From NCBI GenBank assembly GCA_020725645.1, contig DYEQ01000090.1, positions 1 through 35,228 of the forward strand: a stretch of 35,228 nucleotides of DNA, written 5' to 3'. The notes beneath the pieces were generated by a model. It was not told the DNA's origin. It did no database searches and saw nothing but the letters and a program-made list of their open reading frames with translations. This document shows positions 6,445 to 15,170 of this stretch, one piece after another; within the stretch, counting starts at the first letter, position 1; the number at the start of each line of letters is the position of its first letter. Source of the DNA: Candidatus Fermentithermobacillaceae bacterium. GTDB lineage: Bacteria > Bacillota > Sulfobacillia > Fermentithermobacillales > DUSS01. Position numbers and translations under genes: made by a program.

Positions 6445-7224
6445 TCAATAGGAGGTTCCGGGGTGAGATAGCGGTTTCAGAACGCGCTGTCTCCGTACCT
6501 CATAGAGAGCTAAAGCTGCCGCCACGCTCGCGTTCAAACTACTTACCGGCCCGTACATTGGTATTTTTACAAGGACATCGCAACTCTCCCGTACCAACCG
6601 GGAGAGGCCTCGTCCTTCTCCTCCCACTATGATCGCCACCCGGCCCGCGAAGTCCTGGCGCCACAGTTCAACAGAGCCGCTGGCGTCAAGGCCATAAACC
6701 CAGAGGCCGTTTTCCTTTGCCCACCTGATGAACCAGTATACGTTCGGGACTTCCGCAACGGGCAGGTGGAACACGGCGCCTGCTGATGCCCTCGCGGCAC
6801 CCTGTCCGAGTCTCGCCACCCGCCGCCTTGGAACCACAAGGCCGTGCACCCCCAAGGAAAGAGCGGTCCGCGCCATAGCTCCTAAGTTCTGGGGGTCTTC
6901 GACGCCATCCACCGCGAGAAGAAAAGCGTCTTCTCCCCGGCGCTCCGCCCGTTCCAGAAGGTCCTGAACTTCGAGGGCGGGAACTTCTTCGACCACAGCT
7001 GAGACCCCTTGGAATGCTCCCGGACACCTGGTCCGGAAAACGTCGTCATCGAGCACGACTAAGGGAACTCCCGCTTGCTCCGCGTATCGCAAGATCTCCT
7101 CCAAACGCCTAGCGGATTTCCTGGAAATGAGGACCTCGCGCACGGGCCACCTGCTCCTGAGAGCTTCCGCCACGGCCTGTCTCCCCGATATTGCAGAAGT
7201 CCCTCTCGATCGTTCGCTGTTCAA
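6445..7224 (-). CDS. rlmB: 23S rRNA (guanosine-2'-O)-methyltransferase, TrmH/SpoU family
   Basis: Methylates ribose of a guanosine in the 23S rRNA peptidyl-transferase region. The N-terminal RNA-binding (L30e-like) domain begins ISGRQAVAEALRS. The SpoU knot motifs follow: DGVEDPQNLGAMARTALSLG (motif 1), IVGGEGRGLSRLVRESCD (motif 2) and IPMYGPVSSLNASVAAAL (motif 3). 259 residues, full length. TTG start overlaps the thyX stop (TTGA) and has GGGGAGG seven bases before it, so translation is coupled to thyX. The yacP (NYN domain) gene often found between rlmB and sigH is absent. Confidence 0.93.
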   Translation of the reverse strand: MNSERSRGTSAISGRQAVAEALRSRWPVREVLISRKSARRLEEILRYAEQAGVPLVVLDDDVFRTRCPGAFQGVSAVVEEVPALEVQDLLERAERRGEDAFLLAVDGVEDPQNLGAMARTALSLGVHGLVVPRRRVARLGQGAARASAGAVFHLPVAEVPNVYWFIRWAKENGLWVYGLDASGSVELWRQDFAGRVAIIVGGEGRGLSRLVRESCDVLVKIPMYGPVSSLNASVAAALALYEVRRQRVLKPLSHPGTSY

Positions 7225-8180
7225 CGAGGTTCCTCCCCGCGTCCCGGCTCATCCTTCCTGGACGAACGGCGTCTTTCTTCGTAAGCTTCGCGCAGGACCT
7301 CAATGGTGGGTGCCCTGCCACAGGACATTTTCCCCTCAGGGCAGTAACCGAAATCCTCGCAGGAGGCCCCCGCACGGTAAAAGATATTGGGAGCTATTTT
7401 CTTGTATTCATAAAGTAGCTTCGTAAAAAGTTCCCGTATTTCCCATTGAGCTCTCTGGCAACAGCGAAGGTTGAACATGTGACGGAGCTGCCGCGCATTT
7501 ACCGTGATCACGAATCGCGTCTCCGTCGCGTTGGTCAGGGCGAACCGCACATCTTCGGCGGGAATGCCGCGGGAATGACCCTCCCGCTGTATTTGTCTTA
7601 CTTCCTCCTGGAGCTTGCGAAATCGTTCCAGGAAGTCAGGATGAGCCCGGAAGGACGGCGGGACGACATAACCAAAGTTTTGCTCCCTCACGTATCGCTG
7701 AGACTGCTGGAGCTGGGATACGTCGGGGGAAGATTGAACCGGTTCGTTGTAAAAAACGACCCCGCTGTCTTTGAATACTTTCATCAGGCGATGCCTGTCG
7801 TTTTGCTGGCTGGATATTCTTGAGTAGCCCTGCACGGCAAAGGTGGTGTACCAGTGCTCCAGAGCTCCCAGGTGGCCGGAGTTGATAAGACTCCTGATAA
7901 ATCGTCCAACCTCCTCTTTGGAAGGCTTGTCCGCAATGAGCATGCGCTCTAGTTCGCCGATATCGAGCGGGACATAGCAGATTTTGGGCAAAAGCAATAG
8001 CCGCTCCGTGTCAATGTTTGTGCCCATGAAGGGGTAGTACAGGATTTTGACTTCGAGCTCAACCTCTCTGGGACGCTCGCCTGGGGAGTTATCCTGAGAG
8101 GCCCGTCGAGAAGAGTGTTCAGGTGATGAAGAAAGCTGTTCACCCGATGGGTCCCGTTTTGCCTGGTACCGCTCGGACAT
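7221..8180 (-). CDS. thyX: FAD-dependent thymidylate synthase, with insertion at the ThyX motif
   Basis: Makes dTMP from dUMP with folate, FAD and NADPH. Recognised by GYSRISSQQ followed by RHR (129-131), QSQRYV (159-164), LRHMFNLRCCQRAQWEIREL and a Cys-rich C-terminal part CPEGKMSCGRAPT. In normal ThyX the RHR motif is followed within eight residues by the SQRY segment; here 29 residues lie between them, so about 21 residues are inserted at the substrate-binding loop. The first 40 residues are polar and dispensable-looking. The ATG follows AAAGGTGA at good spacing. It lies between cysS and rlmB; the mrnC gene usual in this position in relatives is absent. Confidence 0.88.
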   Translation of the reverse strand: MSERYQAKRDPSGEQLSSSPEHSSRRASQDNSPGERPREVELEVKILYYPFMGTNIDTERLLLLPKICYVPLDIGELERMLIADKPSKEEVGRFIRSLINSGHLGALEHWYTTFAVQGYSRISSQQNDRHRLMKVFKDSGVVFYNEPVQSSPDVSQLQQSQRYVREQNFGYVVPPSFRAHPDFLERFRKLQEEVRQIQREGHSRGIPAEDVRFALTNATETRFVITVNARQLRHMFNLRCCQRAQWEIRELFTKLLYEYKKIAPNIFYRAGASCEDFGYCPEGKMSCGRAPTIEVLREAYEERRRSSRKDEPGRGEEPR

Positions 8181-8340
8181 TGTACATTCACCTTTCTTTC
8201 GCCGTTATTCTAAGCTTCGCAGACACCACAAACATCGCTCAGCTCTGGCCACATAAGCGTGAACAACTGACCCACGGGGATAGTCCACCAGCCCTCCACG
8301 ACTGCGCGACCGTTGCGAGCTGGGGCGGGGTCGGGACACC

Positions 8341-9801
8341 CTACGATTTAATGCTCCATCGAGTGCCGCCTGGTTCGTCCTGAATCACTACCCCGTTGTC
8401 CTGGAGCTTGCGCCGTATCTCGTCGGCCAGGCCCCAATCCTTTCTGCTTCTAGCCTCGTCCCTGATCCTCACCAGTAACTCGACGAGATCTTTCAAACCG
8501 TCACCGTGAACTCGAGCCGAAGCTTCTCGTTGAGCGCCCCACACGTCTGGAAGGATACCCAGGATTCCGGAGAATTCTATGAGGTCGAGGTATGCTTCGG
8601 CGAACAAGCGTCTCGATTCGGGGCCCGCCGAGCGCCCTTTGTTGTCGGTGAGCGCGGAGTTCAGGGCCGAGACGAGGTCGAACACAGCTGATAAGGCCAG
8701 AGCGGTGTTAAAGTCGTCGTCCAGGGCGGAAAAGAAAGTCTGGCGTGCCTTTTGTTTTGCGCTTTCGAGGCGATCCGGAGTCGAGATCCCGGTATCCCCA
8801 GGAGTTCGAAGGAAATCGTAAGAGCGTTCCACGGTGGAACGCAGCCTTTCCCAGCCTCGTACCGAGGATTCCAGAAGCTCTATGGAAAAGTCCAGGATCT
8901 TCCTGCGATGAGCTGACAAAAGGTAGATACGAAGCCCTTCCGGGGGGTACTGAGTTAAGAGCTCGTCGAGAGCTACTACGTTGCCCAGGGATTTGGACAT
9001 CTTTTCTCCTTCGAGATTGAGCATTTCGTTGTGAAGCCAGCAACGGACAAAAGGCTTTACGCCGGTGAAGGATTCCGACTGAGCTATTTCGTTTTCATGG
9101 TGCGGAAAGACCAGCTCCATCCCGCCTCCGTGCATATCGATGGACGGTCCCAGGATGTTCGTCACCATAGCTGAGCATTCGATGTGCCACCCGGGCCTTC
9201 CCCTACCCCACGGGCTGTCCCAACCGGGCTCGTCACCGGGGACCGCCTTCCATAGAGCCCAATCCAATGGCGATTCTTTCGCCTCGGAAACCTCGACTCT
9301 AGCCCCGGGCAGAAGCTCATTCACATCCTTGCCGGAAAGCTTTCCGTAGTCCGGAAAGCTCATGGCGCGGAAATACACGTCCCCACCGCTTACGTACGCA
9401 TGACCCTTTGCCAGGAGCCCCTCGGTCATCCGGATGATCTCGCGGATGTACTGCGTAGCTCTCGGATAAGCGTCCGCAGGGATGACGTTCAGGCGCCTCA
9501 TAGACTCCAGGTATTGCCTGGAGTTGGTTTCCGCTATTTCCTCGGGGGGAAGACCCGTTTCCTTGCTTCTTTTGACGATCTTGTCATCGATGTCGGTGAA
9601 ATTCTGAACTAGCGTAACCGAATATCCAAGGTAAGTAAGATACCTCCGGACGACATCCCAAAACACGCTGGGGCGAGCATGTCCCACGTGGCTCTTGGCG
9701 TAGGGAGTGATGCCGCACACGTAAATCGACACACGAGGGGGATTTAGTGGCACAAAATCCTCTTTCCGGCGCGTCAGAGTGTTATAGACTTTTACACCCA
9801 T
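8341..9801 (-). CDS. cysS: Cysteinyl-tRNA synthetase
   Basis: Charges tRNA-Cys. Class I synthetase signatures: CGITPYAKSHVGHARPS contains the zinc cysteine and the HIGH-type motif (HVGH), WHIECSAM and HGGGMELVFPHHENE supply further zinc ligands, and EKMSKSLGN is the KMSKS loop. The C-terminal DALR and anticodon-binding regions are present. 486 residues, normal length. ATG start, GGAGG six to seven bases upstream. In a minus-strand series after ispDF, likely the same operon driven by the promoter before the PIN/TRAM gene. Confidence 0.97.
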   Translation of the reverse strand: MGVKVYNTLTRRKEDFVPLNPPRVSIYVCGITPYAKSHVGHARPSVFWDVVRRYLTYLGYSVTLVQNFTDIDDKIVKRSKETGLPPEEIAETNSRQYLESMRRLNVIPADAYPRATQYIREIIRMTEGLLAKGHAYVSGGDVYFRAMSFPDYGKLSGKDVNELLPGARVEVSEAKESPLDWALWKAVPGDEPGWDSPWGRGRPGWHIECSAMVTNILGPSIDMHGGGMELVFPHHENEIAQSESFTGVKPFVRCWLHNEMLNLEGEKMSKSLGNVVALDELLTQYPPEGLRIYLLSAHRRKILDFSIELLESSVRGWERLRSTVERSYDFLRTPGDTGISTPDRLESAKQKARQTFFSALDDDFNTALALSAVFDLVSALNSALTDNKGRSAGPESRRLFAEAYLDLIEFSGILGILPDVWGAQREASARVHGDGLKDLVELLVRIRDEARSRKDWGLADEIRRKLQDNGVVIQDEPGGTRWSIKS

Positions 9802-9857
9802 CGGGTTCGCCTCCCGCTTTTATGCCTCGGGTAATAACAGTGGAATGAGAAGGAGGG

Positions 9858-11120
9858 TCATACCCCGCTATCCTGCGCCCGGCGCGCCAGGGATGCCACG
9901 GCTAAGCAAGCGATTCCTTCCTTCCGTCCGAGAGCGCCCATATTCTCCGGAGTCGTGGCCTTCACCGAAACGCTATCCCGATGCAGTCCTAACGCGCCTG
10001 CGATGTTCCTTCGGATCCGGTCATAGTATGGTGATATCCTCGGCGTCTCGGCTATCACCGTCGCATCGACGTTGATAGCTTGCCACCGGGAAGACAGAAC
10101 CTTCCACAGCTCGTGCAAAAGACCGAGGCTGAAAGCACCCCGATACCTGGGATCCCCGGGAGGAAACCAGTGTCCGATGTCCTTTTCACCGGCTGCGCCG
10201 AGCAAGGCGTCCATCACCGCGTGGCACAGCACATCTCCATCGGAATGTCCTTCGAGACCGGGGTGATCGGGCACCGTTACGCCCCCAAGGACACAGGGCC
10301 TATCGCCGGCAAACCTGTGAACGTCAAAACCGATACCGGTCCTCAACAGATGTGAAGCCACGTCCTCCCGCCGGATGGGCCTTCCGTAACGCCTCACCGG
10401 CCGGAACCGGATCTCTCCGCCTCTCCTGGACTGCTTGTAACGCTCGAGCGCCTCTTGCATCACCAGATCCTCGGGAGTCGTAATCTTGAAATTCAGCCTG
10501 GATCCTGCCACAAGAGCTACCGGGTGCCCCAAACGCTCTACGAGCTCGGAATCGTCTTGCCCGGTAAAGTTATCTCTCAGAGCTGCCAGGTGAGCCTGGG
10601 TCAGAAGATCTCTCGAAAACACCTGCGGAGTTTGAACCGCCACAAGCCCTTCCCTCCGCGGCGTGAGTTTGACCGCCCTATCTTTGTTCGAGGATTTCAA
10701 CGCATCGTAGATGGGGACGCAGGAAATCGCCGCGCCCGTCCTGAAAGCTTCCTCGGCCACCTCCCGTACGAGGTCAGTAGAGACATTGGGACGCGAGGCA
10801 TCATGGACTAAAACCCACGATGCTTCCTGGGGCACACAAGCAAGTCCAGCTCTCACCGACTCCTGTCTGGTGGAACCGCCCTGCACCGCACGGACGGTCT
10901 TGCCCCCGGAATACGTCTGGATGACTTCTTCGCCGCTATCGAACCACTCTAGCGGCAGAACAACAACCGCCCCCGAAACCAGCGGCGAGCTCATGAGCCT
11001 CTCCAGGGTTAGCCCCAGGATGGGCTTACCGTTTACGGGGATAAACTGCTTTGGAACTGAGCTCCCCATTCGCGCCCCCATGCCTCCGGCGGCGATTATC
11101 GCCCAAAGCGTACCGCTCAA
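9858..11120 (-). CDS. ispDF: Bifunctional IspD/IspF isoprenoid enzyme
   Basis: Fuses two steps of the MEP pathway: CTP transfer to 2-C-methylerythritol 4-phosphate (IspD) and formation of the cyclodiphosphate (IspF). IspD domain about 1-235, with the nucleotide-binding AIIAAGGMGARMG and LVHDASRPNVS. IspF domain from about residue 260, with zinc ligands D266 and H268 in GFDVHRF, H300 in HAVMDALLG, and ATTPENMGALGRKEGI. The intervening enzyme IspE is elsewhere, as usual with such fusions. TTG start after GGAGGG, overlapping the end of the PIN/TRAM gene region by adjacency (1 base apart). Confidence 0.96.
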   Translation of the reverse strand: MSGTLWAIIAAGGMGARMGSSVPKQFIPVNGKPILGLTLERLMSSPLVSGAVVVLPLEWFDSGEEVIQTYSGGKTVRAVQGGSTRQESVRAGLACVPQEASWVLVHDASRPNVSTDLVREVAEEAFRTGAAISCVPIYDALKSSNKDRAVKLTPRREGLVAVQTPQVFSRDLLTQAHLAALRDNFTGQDDSELVERLGHPVALVAGSRLNFKITTPEDLVMQEALERYKQSRRGGEIRFRPVRRYGRPIRREDVASHLLRTGIGFDVHRFAGDRPCVLGGVTVPDHPGLEGHSDGDVLCHAVMDALLGAAGEKDIGHWFPPGDPRYRGAFSLGLLHELWKVLSSRWQAINVDATVIAETPRISPYYDRIRRNIAGALGLHRDSVSVKATTPENMGALGRKEGIACLAVASLARRAQDSGV

Positions 11121-11121
11121 T

Positions 11122-12222
11122 TCAACCCTCCTGCCCCTGGGGCTTCGGCCTGGCGAAAATCATCCTCCCGGCCGGTGTCGTATGGCAATTGGTCACTACT
11201 ACCAAAATCGTCTCGCCGATATAGCGCTTCCCAGCATCAACTACCACCATGGTACCGTCCTCGAGATAGCCCACACCCTGCCCCGGTTCTTTACCCTCTT
11301 TGATTATGTTCACAGAAATCTCTTCCCCTGCTGCAACTATGGGCTTCAACGCGTTGGCGAGCTCGTTGATGTTGAGCACGACCACTTCCTGCAGCTCCGC
11401 TATCTTCGCGAGGTTGTAGTCAGTCGTGACTATGCTGGCCCCGAGTTCCTTGGCCATTTTCACGAGGCGTGAATCGACATCGAGGTCCTGATGATCCGGC
11501 CACTCCTTTATGGAGACCTCGAGCGGAAGCTCCTTCTGAAGGACGTTCAGCACCTCCAACCCGTGTCTTCCCTTGTTACGCTTGATGGTATCGGCCGAAT
11601 CCGCGATATGCCTGAGCTCGTCCAGGATAAACGACGGAACTATTATGGGGCCGTCAACAAACCCGGTCCTGCAAACGTCGCCGAAGCGTCCGTCTATGAT
11701 CGTACTCGTATCGAGGATTTTCGGCTTGGAACCCGAACCGGAGAAGACCGTCTGAGCCCGCTTCCCTACGGATTGACGGAGACGGGGGGGTATCAGTACC
11801 ACGAGATCCTCCTTCTTGCTTACGGCCACGGCGATGCCGATGTAACCCAGCACCACGACTCCCACTGTGGGAAGGAAACTCCCCGCCACCGGAATCCGGG
11901 ATAGGGCTGGCGCTAATAGGTTAGCTATTATGAGGCCGACAATGAGTCCGCCAACCCCCACCACGATGTCAGAAAGGGGAAGTTTCACAAGCCGCTCTTT
12001 TGTCCATGTGAGACTGAGGATTATCGTTCTTGCGACCGGAGGTCCGCCGAAAGCAAAGATGGTCGCGACGATCAAAGACCCGAGAACCACGAAACCGGCG
12101 GACTGGTAAAGATCGAACGTCTTTTGGGCCAGGGTTGCCAGCGGGCCCAGCAAATAGATAGAGAGACCAATCCCGATCAAGAGCCCGGCTATAGCGAAGT
12201 ATTTTCTAGCGGATGACCCCAC
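11122..12222 (-). CDS. PIN/TRAM domain membrane protein (YacL-like)
   Basis: Four hydrophobic segments in the first 125 residues anchor the protein in the membrane. A PIN nuclease-fold domain follows (KILDTSTIIDGRF, VPSFILDELRHIADSAD, SRLVKMAKELGASIVTTDYN), with the acidic residues expected for metal binding. A C-terminal TRAM domain (about residues 280-345) probably binds RNA. The exact substrate of YacL-type proteins is not established. I chose GTG at 12222, seven bases after GGGAGG; a TTG 24 bases upstream lies before the ribosome binding site. First gene of the PIN/TRAM-ispDF-cysS series. DisA, which often neighbours this gene, is missing. Confidence 0.9.
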   Translation of the reverse strand: MGSSARKYFAIAGLLIGIGLSIYLLGPLATLAQKTFDLYQSAGFVVLGSLIVATIFAFGGPPVARTIILSLTWTKERLVKLPLSDIVVGVGGLIVGLIIANLLAPALSRIPVAGSFLPTVGVVVLGYIGIAVAVSKKEDLVVLIPPRLRQSVGKRAQTVFSGSGSKPKILDTSTIIDGRFGDVCRTGFVDGPIIVPSFILDELRHIADSADTIKRNKGRHGLEVLNVLQKELPLEVSIKEWPDHQDLDVDSRLVKMAKELGASIVTTDYNLAKIAELQEVVVLNINELANALKPIVAAGEEISVNIIKEGKEPGQGVGYLEDGTMVVVDAGKRYIGETILVVVTNCHTTPAGRMIFARPKPQGQEG

Positions 12223-12274
12223 ATGCGCACCTCCCTTTTTCAACAACTACACGCGGGCCGGCACGTGCGTCCCT

Positions 12275-12303
12275 ATTATATGACAAGCACCATACGCCTC
12301 CAA
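12275..12303 (-). promoter_or_regulatory. Sigma-A promoter for PIN/TRAM-ispDF-cysS
   Basis: TTGGAG (12298-12303) and a perfect TATAAT (12275-12280) on the minus strand are separated by 17 bases, 53 bases upstream of the start. It is back-to-back with the carD promoter. Confidence 0.75.
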
Positions 12304-12336
12304 GGTAGAGACGTTAGCCTCCGCCCCCGCGTTCGT

Positions 12337-12365
12337 TTGACCGATCCCCCAGGATATGGTATGAT
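12337..12365 (+). promoter_or_regulatory. Sigma-A promoter of carD
   Basis: TTGACC (12337-12342) and TATGAT (12360-12365) with a 17-base spacer, 31 bases before the chosen ATG. The close divergence from the PIN/TRAM promoter makes a shared regulatory region. Confidence 0.75.
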
Positions 12366-12395
12366 GTGTGCAGGTATTTTACGGGAGGAAGTATG

Positions 12396-12872
12396 ATGTT
12401 CAAAGTAGGCGACCGCGTGGTATATCCGATGCATGGCGCCGGCGTGGTCGAATCCATCGAAGAACGGGAGGTTTTGGGACAGGTCCATAAGTATTACGTC
12501 TTGAGCCTTTCCTTCGGTGACATGAAGGTCATGGTCCCCGTTGACAGCGCTAACGAAGTCGGTCTCAGAAAGGTGATTTCCGACTCGGAAGTGAACGCCG
12601 TCCTCGAAGTCCTGAAGTCCGAGTGCACAGCTATGTCCTCCAACTGGAACCGCAGGTACCGTTCCAATCTGGAGAAGATCAAGAGCGGCAGCATCTACGA
12701 AGTAGCTGACGTCGTCCGAAACCTCACCATGAGAGACAAGGAAAAGGGTCTGTCCACCGGAGAGAGGAAAATGCTCGACTCTGCCAAAGAAATACTCATT
12801 TCCGAGCTCACGTTGGTGAAAGGGTGGAAACGGGAAGAAGCTGAGATGGTTCTCCAGCAAATCCTCGCGTAG
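12396..12872 (+). CDS. carD: CarD family RNA polymerase-binding regulator
   Basis: CarD/CdnL proteins bind the RNA polymerase beta subunit and stabilise open complexes, notably at rRNA promoters. The N-terminal RNAP-interaction domain starts MFKVGDRVVYPMHGAGVVES and resembles the domain of Mfd (TRCF). The C-terminal helical domain includes the conserved region around NLTMRDKEKGLSTGERKML. About 158 residues, normal size. Two adjacent ATG codons (12393, 12396) are possible; the second fits the family start and gives seven bases after GGGAGG. It faces away from the ispDF operon. Confidence 0.92.
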   Translation: MFKVGDRVVYPMHGAGVVESIEEREVLGQVHKYYVLSLSFGDMKVMVPVDSANEVGLRKVISDSEVNAVLEVLKSECTAMSSNWNRRYRSNLEKIKSGSIYEVADVVRNLTMRDKEKGLSTGERKMLDSAKEILISELTLVKGWKREEAEMVLQQILA

Positions 12873-12898
12873 AAGGATCTTTCTCGGAACAGGCCATC

Positions 12899-12928
12899 TT
12901 GACTCCCCTTTACGGCTTAAAGTAGAAT
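12899..12928 (+). promoter_or_regulatory. Promoter of tRNA-Ala
   Basis: TTGACT (12899-12904) and TAGAAT (12923-12928) with an 18-base spacer, 24 bases before the tRNA. The downstream small gene can be co-transcribed. Confidence 0.65.
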
Positions 12929-12952
12929 GAGTGCGCGTATGGTCACGCTGGT

Positions 12953-13027
12953 GGGCGTGTGGCTCAGTGGGAGAGCGTCCGGTTCGCATCCGGGAGGTCG
13001 CGGGTTCGAATCCCGCCACGTCCACCA
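12953..13027 (+). tRNA. tRNA-Ala (anticodon CGC)
   Basis: Acceptor GGGCGTG/CACGTCC carries the G3-U70 pair that identifies alanine tRNAs. Anticodon loop TTCGCAT gives CGC, reading GCG. CCA is encoded. It sits 32 bases upstream of a small protein gene. Confidence 0.95.
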
Positions 13028-13059
13028 TTCTAATCAGAACCTTCCGCGAGGTGACAAAC

Positions 13060-13458
13060 GTGAAGGACCTTTTGTGCGACGGCTTCCAGGACTGCGTCCG
13101 GCACTACCTGATCAGGCACAAAAGCATAGTTGACATCATGTCGAAGCTTCAGGAGTCATCAAGCCGGGTCAACCGGGCGGTCGCAAAGGCGGTCACGAGT
13201 TGCGGTTGTATCGAAATACACGCGGGGCGTCAGAGAATCCCTCCTGGAGTTGAAACCCTCGAAGGTCTTCGAGACCACATGTCCACTCACGTGGAAGGAG
13301 GACTGTGCGATCACTGCAGAGAAGTTCTCGAGGAAGAAATCGGACGAACCCTCTTTTATCTGGCAGCCTTATGCAATGCGCTAGACCTCAATCTGTATGA
13401 TGTGCTCTTAAAGGAACAGGAGAGGCTTTCCTGCCTGGGTGTGTTCAATTTCTCCTAG
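13060..13458 (+). CDS. Small conserved Clostridia protein of unknown function (Cys-containing)
   Basis: 132 residues, GTG start six bases after GAGGTG. It is largely helical, with the motif TSCGCIEIHA (about residues 45-54), a pair CDHC (about 88-91), and the ending AALCNALDLNLYDVLLKE. Such proteins are conserved next to the clpC-radA-carD neighbourhood of Clostridia, sometimes labelled DUF1573-like because of the short TSCGC match; I do not know the function. Four cysteines in two pairs could bind a metal. It is convergent with radA, the two stop codons overlapping by four bases. Any longer upstream reading would run through the tRNA, so the GTG is preferred. Confidence 0.8.
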   Translation: MKDLLCDGFQDCVRHYLIRHKSIVDIMSKLQESSSRVNRAVAKAVTSCGCIEIHAGRQRIPPGVETLEGLRDHMSTHVEGGLCDHCREVLEEEIGRTLFYLAALCNALDLNLYDVLLKEQERLSCLGVFNFS

Positions 13459-14807
13459 TCCCGGTTGCTCAGGGCGTACCGCACCGCTTCTTCTACAGTG
13501 CGTACAGCTACGAGGTTTTTCCGGGATTGTCGCCTGGCGAACCGTTCGGGGACAAGCGCTCGCGAGAATCCCATTCTAAAAGCTTCTTTCACCCTGTCCT
13601 CCAGCCGGGGCACCATTCGCACTTCCCCTGAAAGCCCGAGCTCCCCGATAACCACGAGGTCGTCGGCGACGGGAGTCTGCCGGTAGCTGGAGACGAGAGC
13701 TACAGCACACGCTAGGTCGACGGCGGGTTCGCTTACCTTAAAGCCTCCGGGTATCTTTAGAAACGCGTCTTTAGTTTCCAGCCCTGCTGCGACATTCCTC
13801 GCCAGCACCGCGAGGACTAGACTCACTCTATTCTGGTCGAGCTCCGTGCATATGCGCCTGGAAGCTCCGTAGACCGACGGAGCGACCAAAGCTTCCACCT
13901 CAATGCAAATCGGCTGCGTTCCGCTGAGGCAAACGGAAACACACGAACCGGGGTTCTCCGGATTTCTTTCCGATAGAAACTCCTGAGAGGGGTTTTTTAC
14001 TTCCTCAAGCCCTTCATCTTCCATGCGGAATACGCACACTTCGTAAGTGGGACCGAAGCGGTTTTTTTGAGCTCTTATGATCCGGTGCAGGTTGGTCTTT
14101 TCGCCCTCGAAATACAACACGGTGTCGACCAGGTGCTCCAAGAGCCTCGGCCCGGCGATGTCTCCCGTCTTTACGGTGTGGCCGACCAGGACCACGGTTA
14201 CGTCGTTTTCTTTAGCAAACTCCAAAAGCTTCGTGGCACACGCCCTGATTTGCGCCGGGGTGCCGGGAAGAGAAGGGAGCGACTCGTCTTCGGCGGTTTG
14301 TATGGAATCGACGATCACCAGGGAGGGCTTTAGTTTCCCAGCTGCATCTATGATATCGTCTACATTCTGACTCCCCAGAAAAAACAGGCCGGCGTTCTTC
14401 ACGCCTAATCTCCTTGATCTGAGGGCTACCTGGGACCGGGATTCTTCCCCCGACGTGTACAGAACTCTCCGGCCCGATGCGGAGACCATATCGGCCGATT
14501 TCAAGAGCAAAGTCGACTTACCGACGCCGGGCTCCCCACCGAGAAGCACCAAAGACCCGGGGACAAACCCGCCCCCCAACACCCTGTCGAACTCCTCGAA
14601 TCCCGAACTGAACCGGGTGAGGACGCACTCGGGAAACTCGGTGAATGCAATAGCTTTCACCTCTTTGCGCCGGCGACCATCTTCGCGCCTTCCCTTTTCT
14701 TCTTCCATCATGGTGTTCCACTCGCCACATTCCGGACATTTCCCGTACCACCTGGGGGACTGAAAGCCGCAAGATGAGCACACAAAGACGGAGCTGGCCC
14801 GTTTCAC
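13455..14807 (-). CDS. radA: DNA repair protein RadA (Sms)
   Basis: RecA-family ATPase and helicase that promotes branch migration in recombination. Four-Cys zinc finger at the N-terminus (C10, C13, C24, C27), Walker A GEPGVGKST (about 91-99), the RadA-specific KNRFG motif (about 250), and a C-terminal Lon-like domain ending with a conserved GEVRMVPRLEDRVKEA segment. 450 residues, full length. GTG start after AGGTGA. Downstream of clpC but separated from it by a terminator-like palindrome. Confidence 0.96.
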   Translation of the reverse strand: MKRASSVFVCSSCGFQSPRWYGKCPECGEWNTMMEEEKGRREDGRRRKEVKAIAFTEFPECVLTRFSSGFEEFDRVLGGGFVPGSLVLLGGEPGVGKSTLLLKSADMVSASGRRVLYTSGEESRSQVALRSRRLGVKNAGLFFLGSQNVDDIIDAAGKLKPSLVIVDSIQTAEDESLPSLPGTPAQIRACATKLLEFAKENDVTVVLVGHTVKTGDIAGPRLLEHLVDTVLYFEGEKTNLHRIIRAQKNRFGPTYEVCVFRMEDEGLEEVKNPSQEFLSERNPENPGSCVSVCLSGTQPICIEVEALVAPSVYGASRRICTELDQNRVSLVLAVLARNVAAGLETKDAFLKIPGGFKVSEPAVDLACAVALVSSYRQTPVADDLVVIGELGLSGEVRMVPRLEDRVKEAFRMGFSRALVPERFARRQSRKNLVAVRTVEEAVRYALSNRD

Positions 14808-15170
14808 AGCGACTCACCTATCCTCATGTCTGGTTTAAGTACCGGCTCTGGACTCCGCCCATCAGCCCCGGGTTCGTGTGCGGGTTTTCCGACCGCCGTA
14901 GCCCGGTATCCCCGCTTCCGTCCGCGCCGCCGGTTTCAAAAGGAGGCTTCTATTGCGGACTACGATGTTCCTCTCTGGACTGAACCGGCCCCAACGCAGT
15001 CGTTCCTTCCACAGGAGAAAGATACCGCCCTCCGTCCCCCGGCGGGTGGACCGTCGGGTAGGCGAAGGGCGGTATCCCTTCTTTGGTCCCAAAGCTGGTC
15101 GCCACGCCTGCTGGTTATACCTGGTCGTCACACCCGGTCATCACAACCGGCCTCGTGCTCCCGTCTCTAT
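14808..15170. other. Non-coding gap between clpC and radA
   Basis: No gene is supported. Reading frames here have no ribosome binding site and no recognisable protein features. It contains the palindrome described separately. A promoter for radA is not obvious. Confidence 0.5.
15021..15076 (-). terminator. Terminator-like palindrome after clpC
   Basis: GATACCGCCCT and AGGGCGGTATC are perfect 11-bp arms; on the minus strand the right arm is followed by CTTTCTCC. The long GC-rich loop (34 bases) also pairs with itself. It lies 95 bases after the clpC stop. Confidence 0.55.

Noticed and set aside
12276-13028. 250-codon minus-strand frame across carD and tRNA-Ala
   Set aside because: Antisense to a clear CarD gene and a tRNA; no family similarity.
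14862-15131. 89-codon minus-strand frame between clpC and radA
   Set aside because: No ribosome binding site, very Arg-rich composition typical of GC-rich non-coding frames, and it spans the terminator palindrome.
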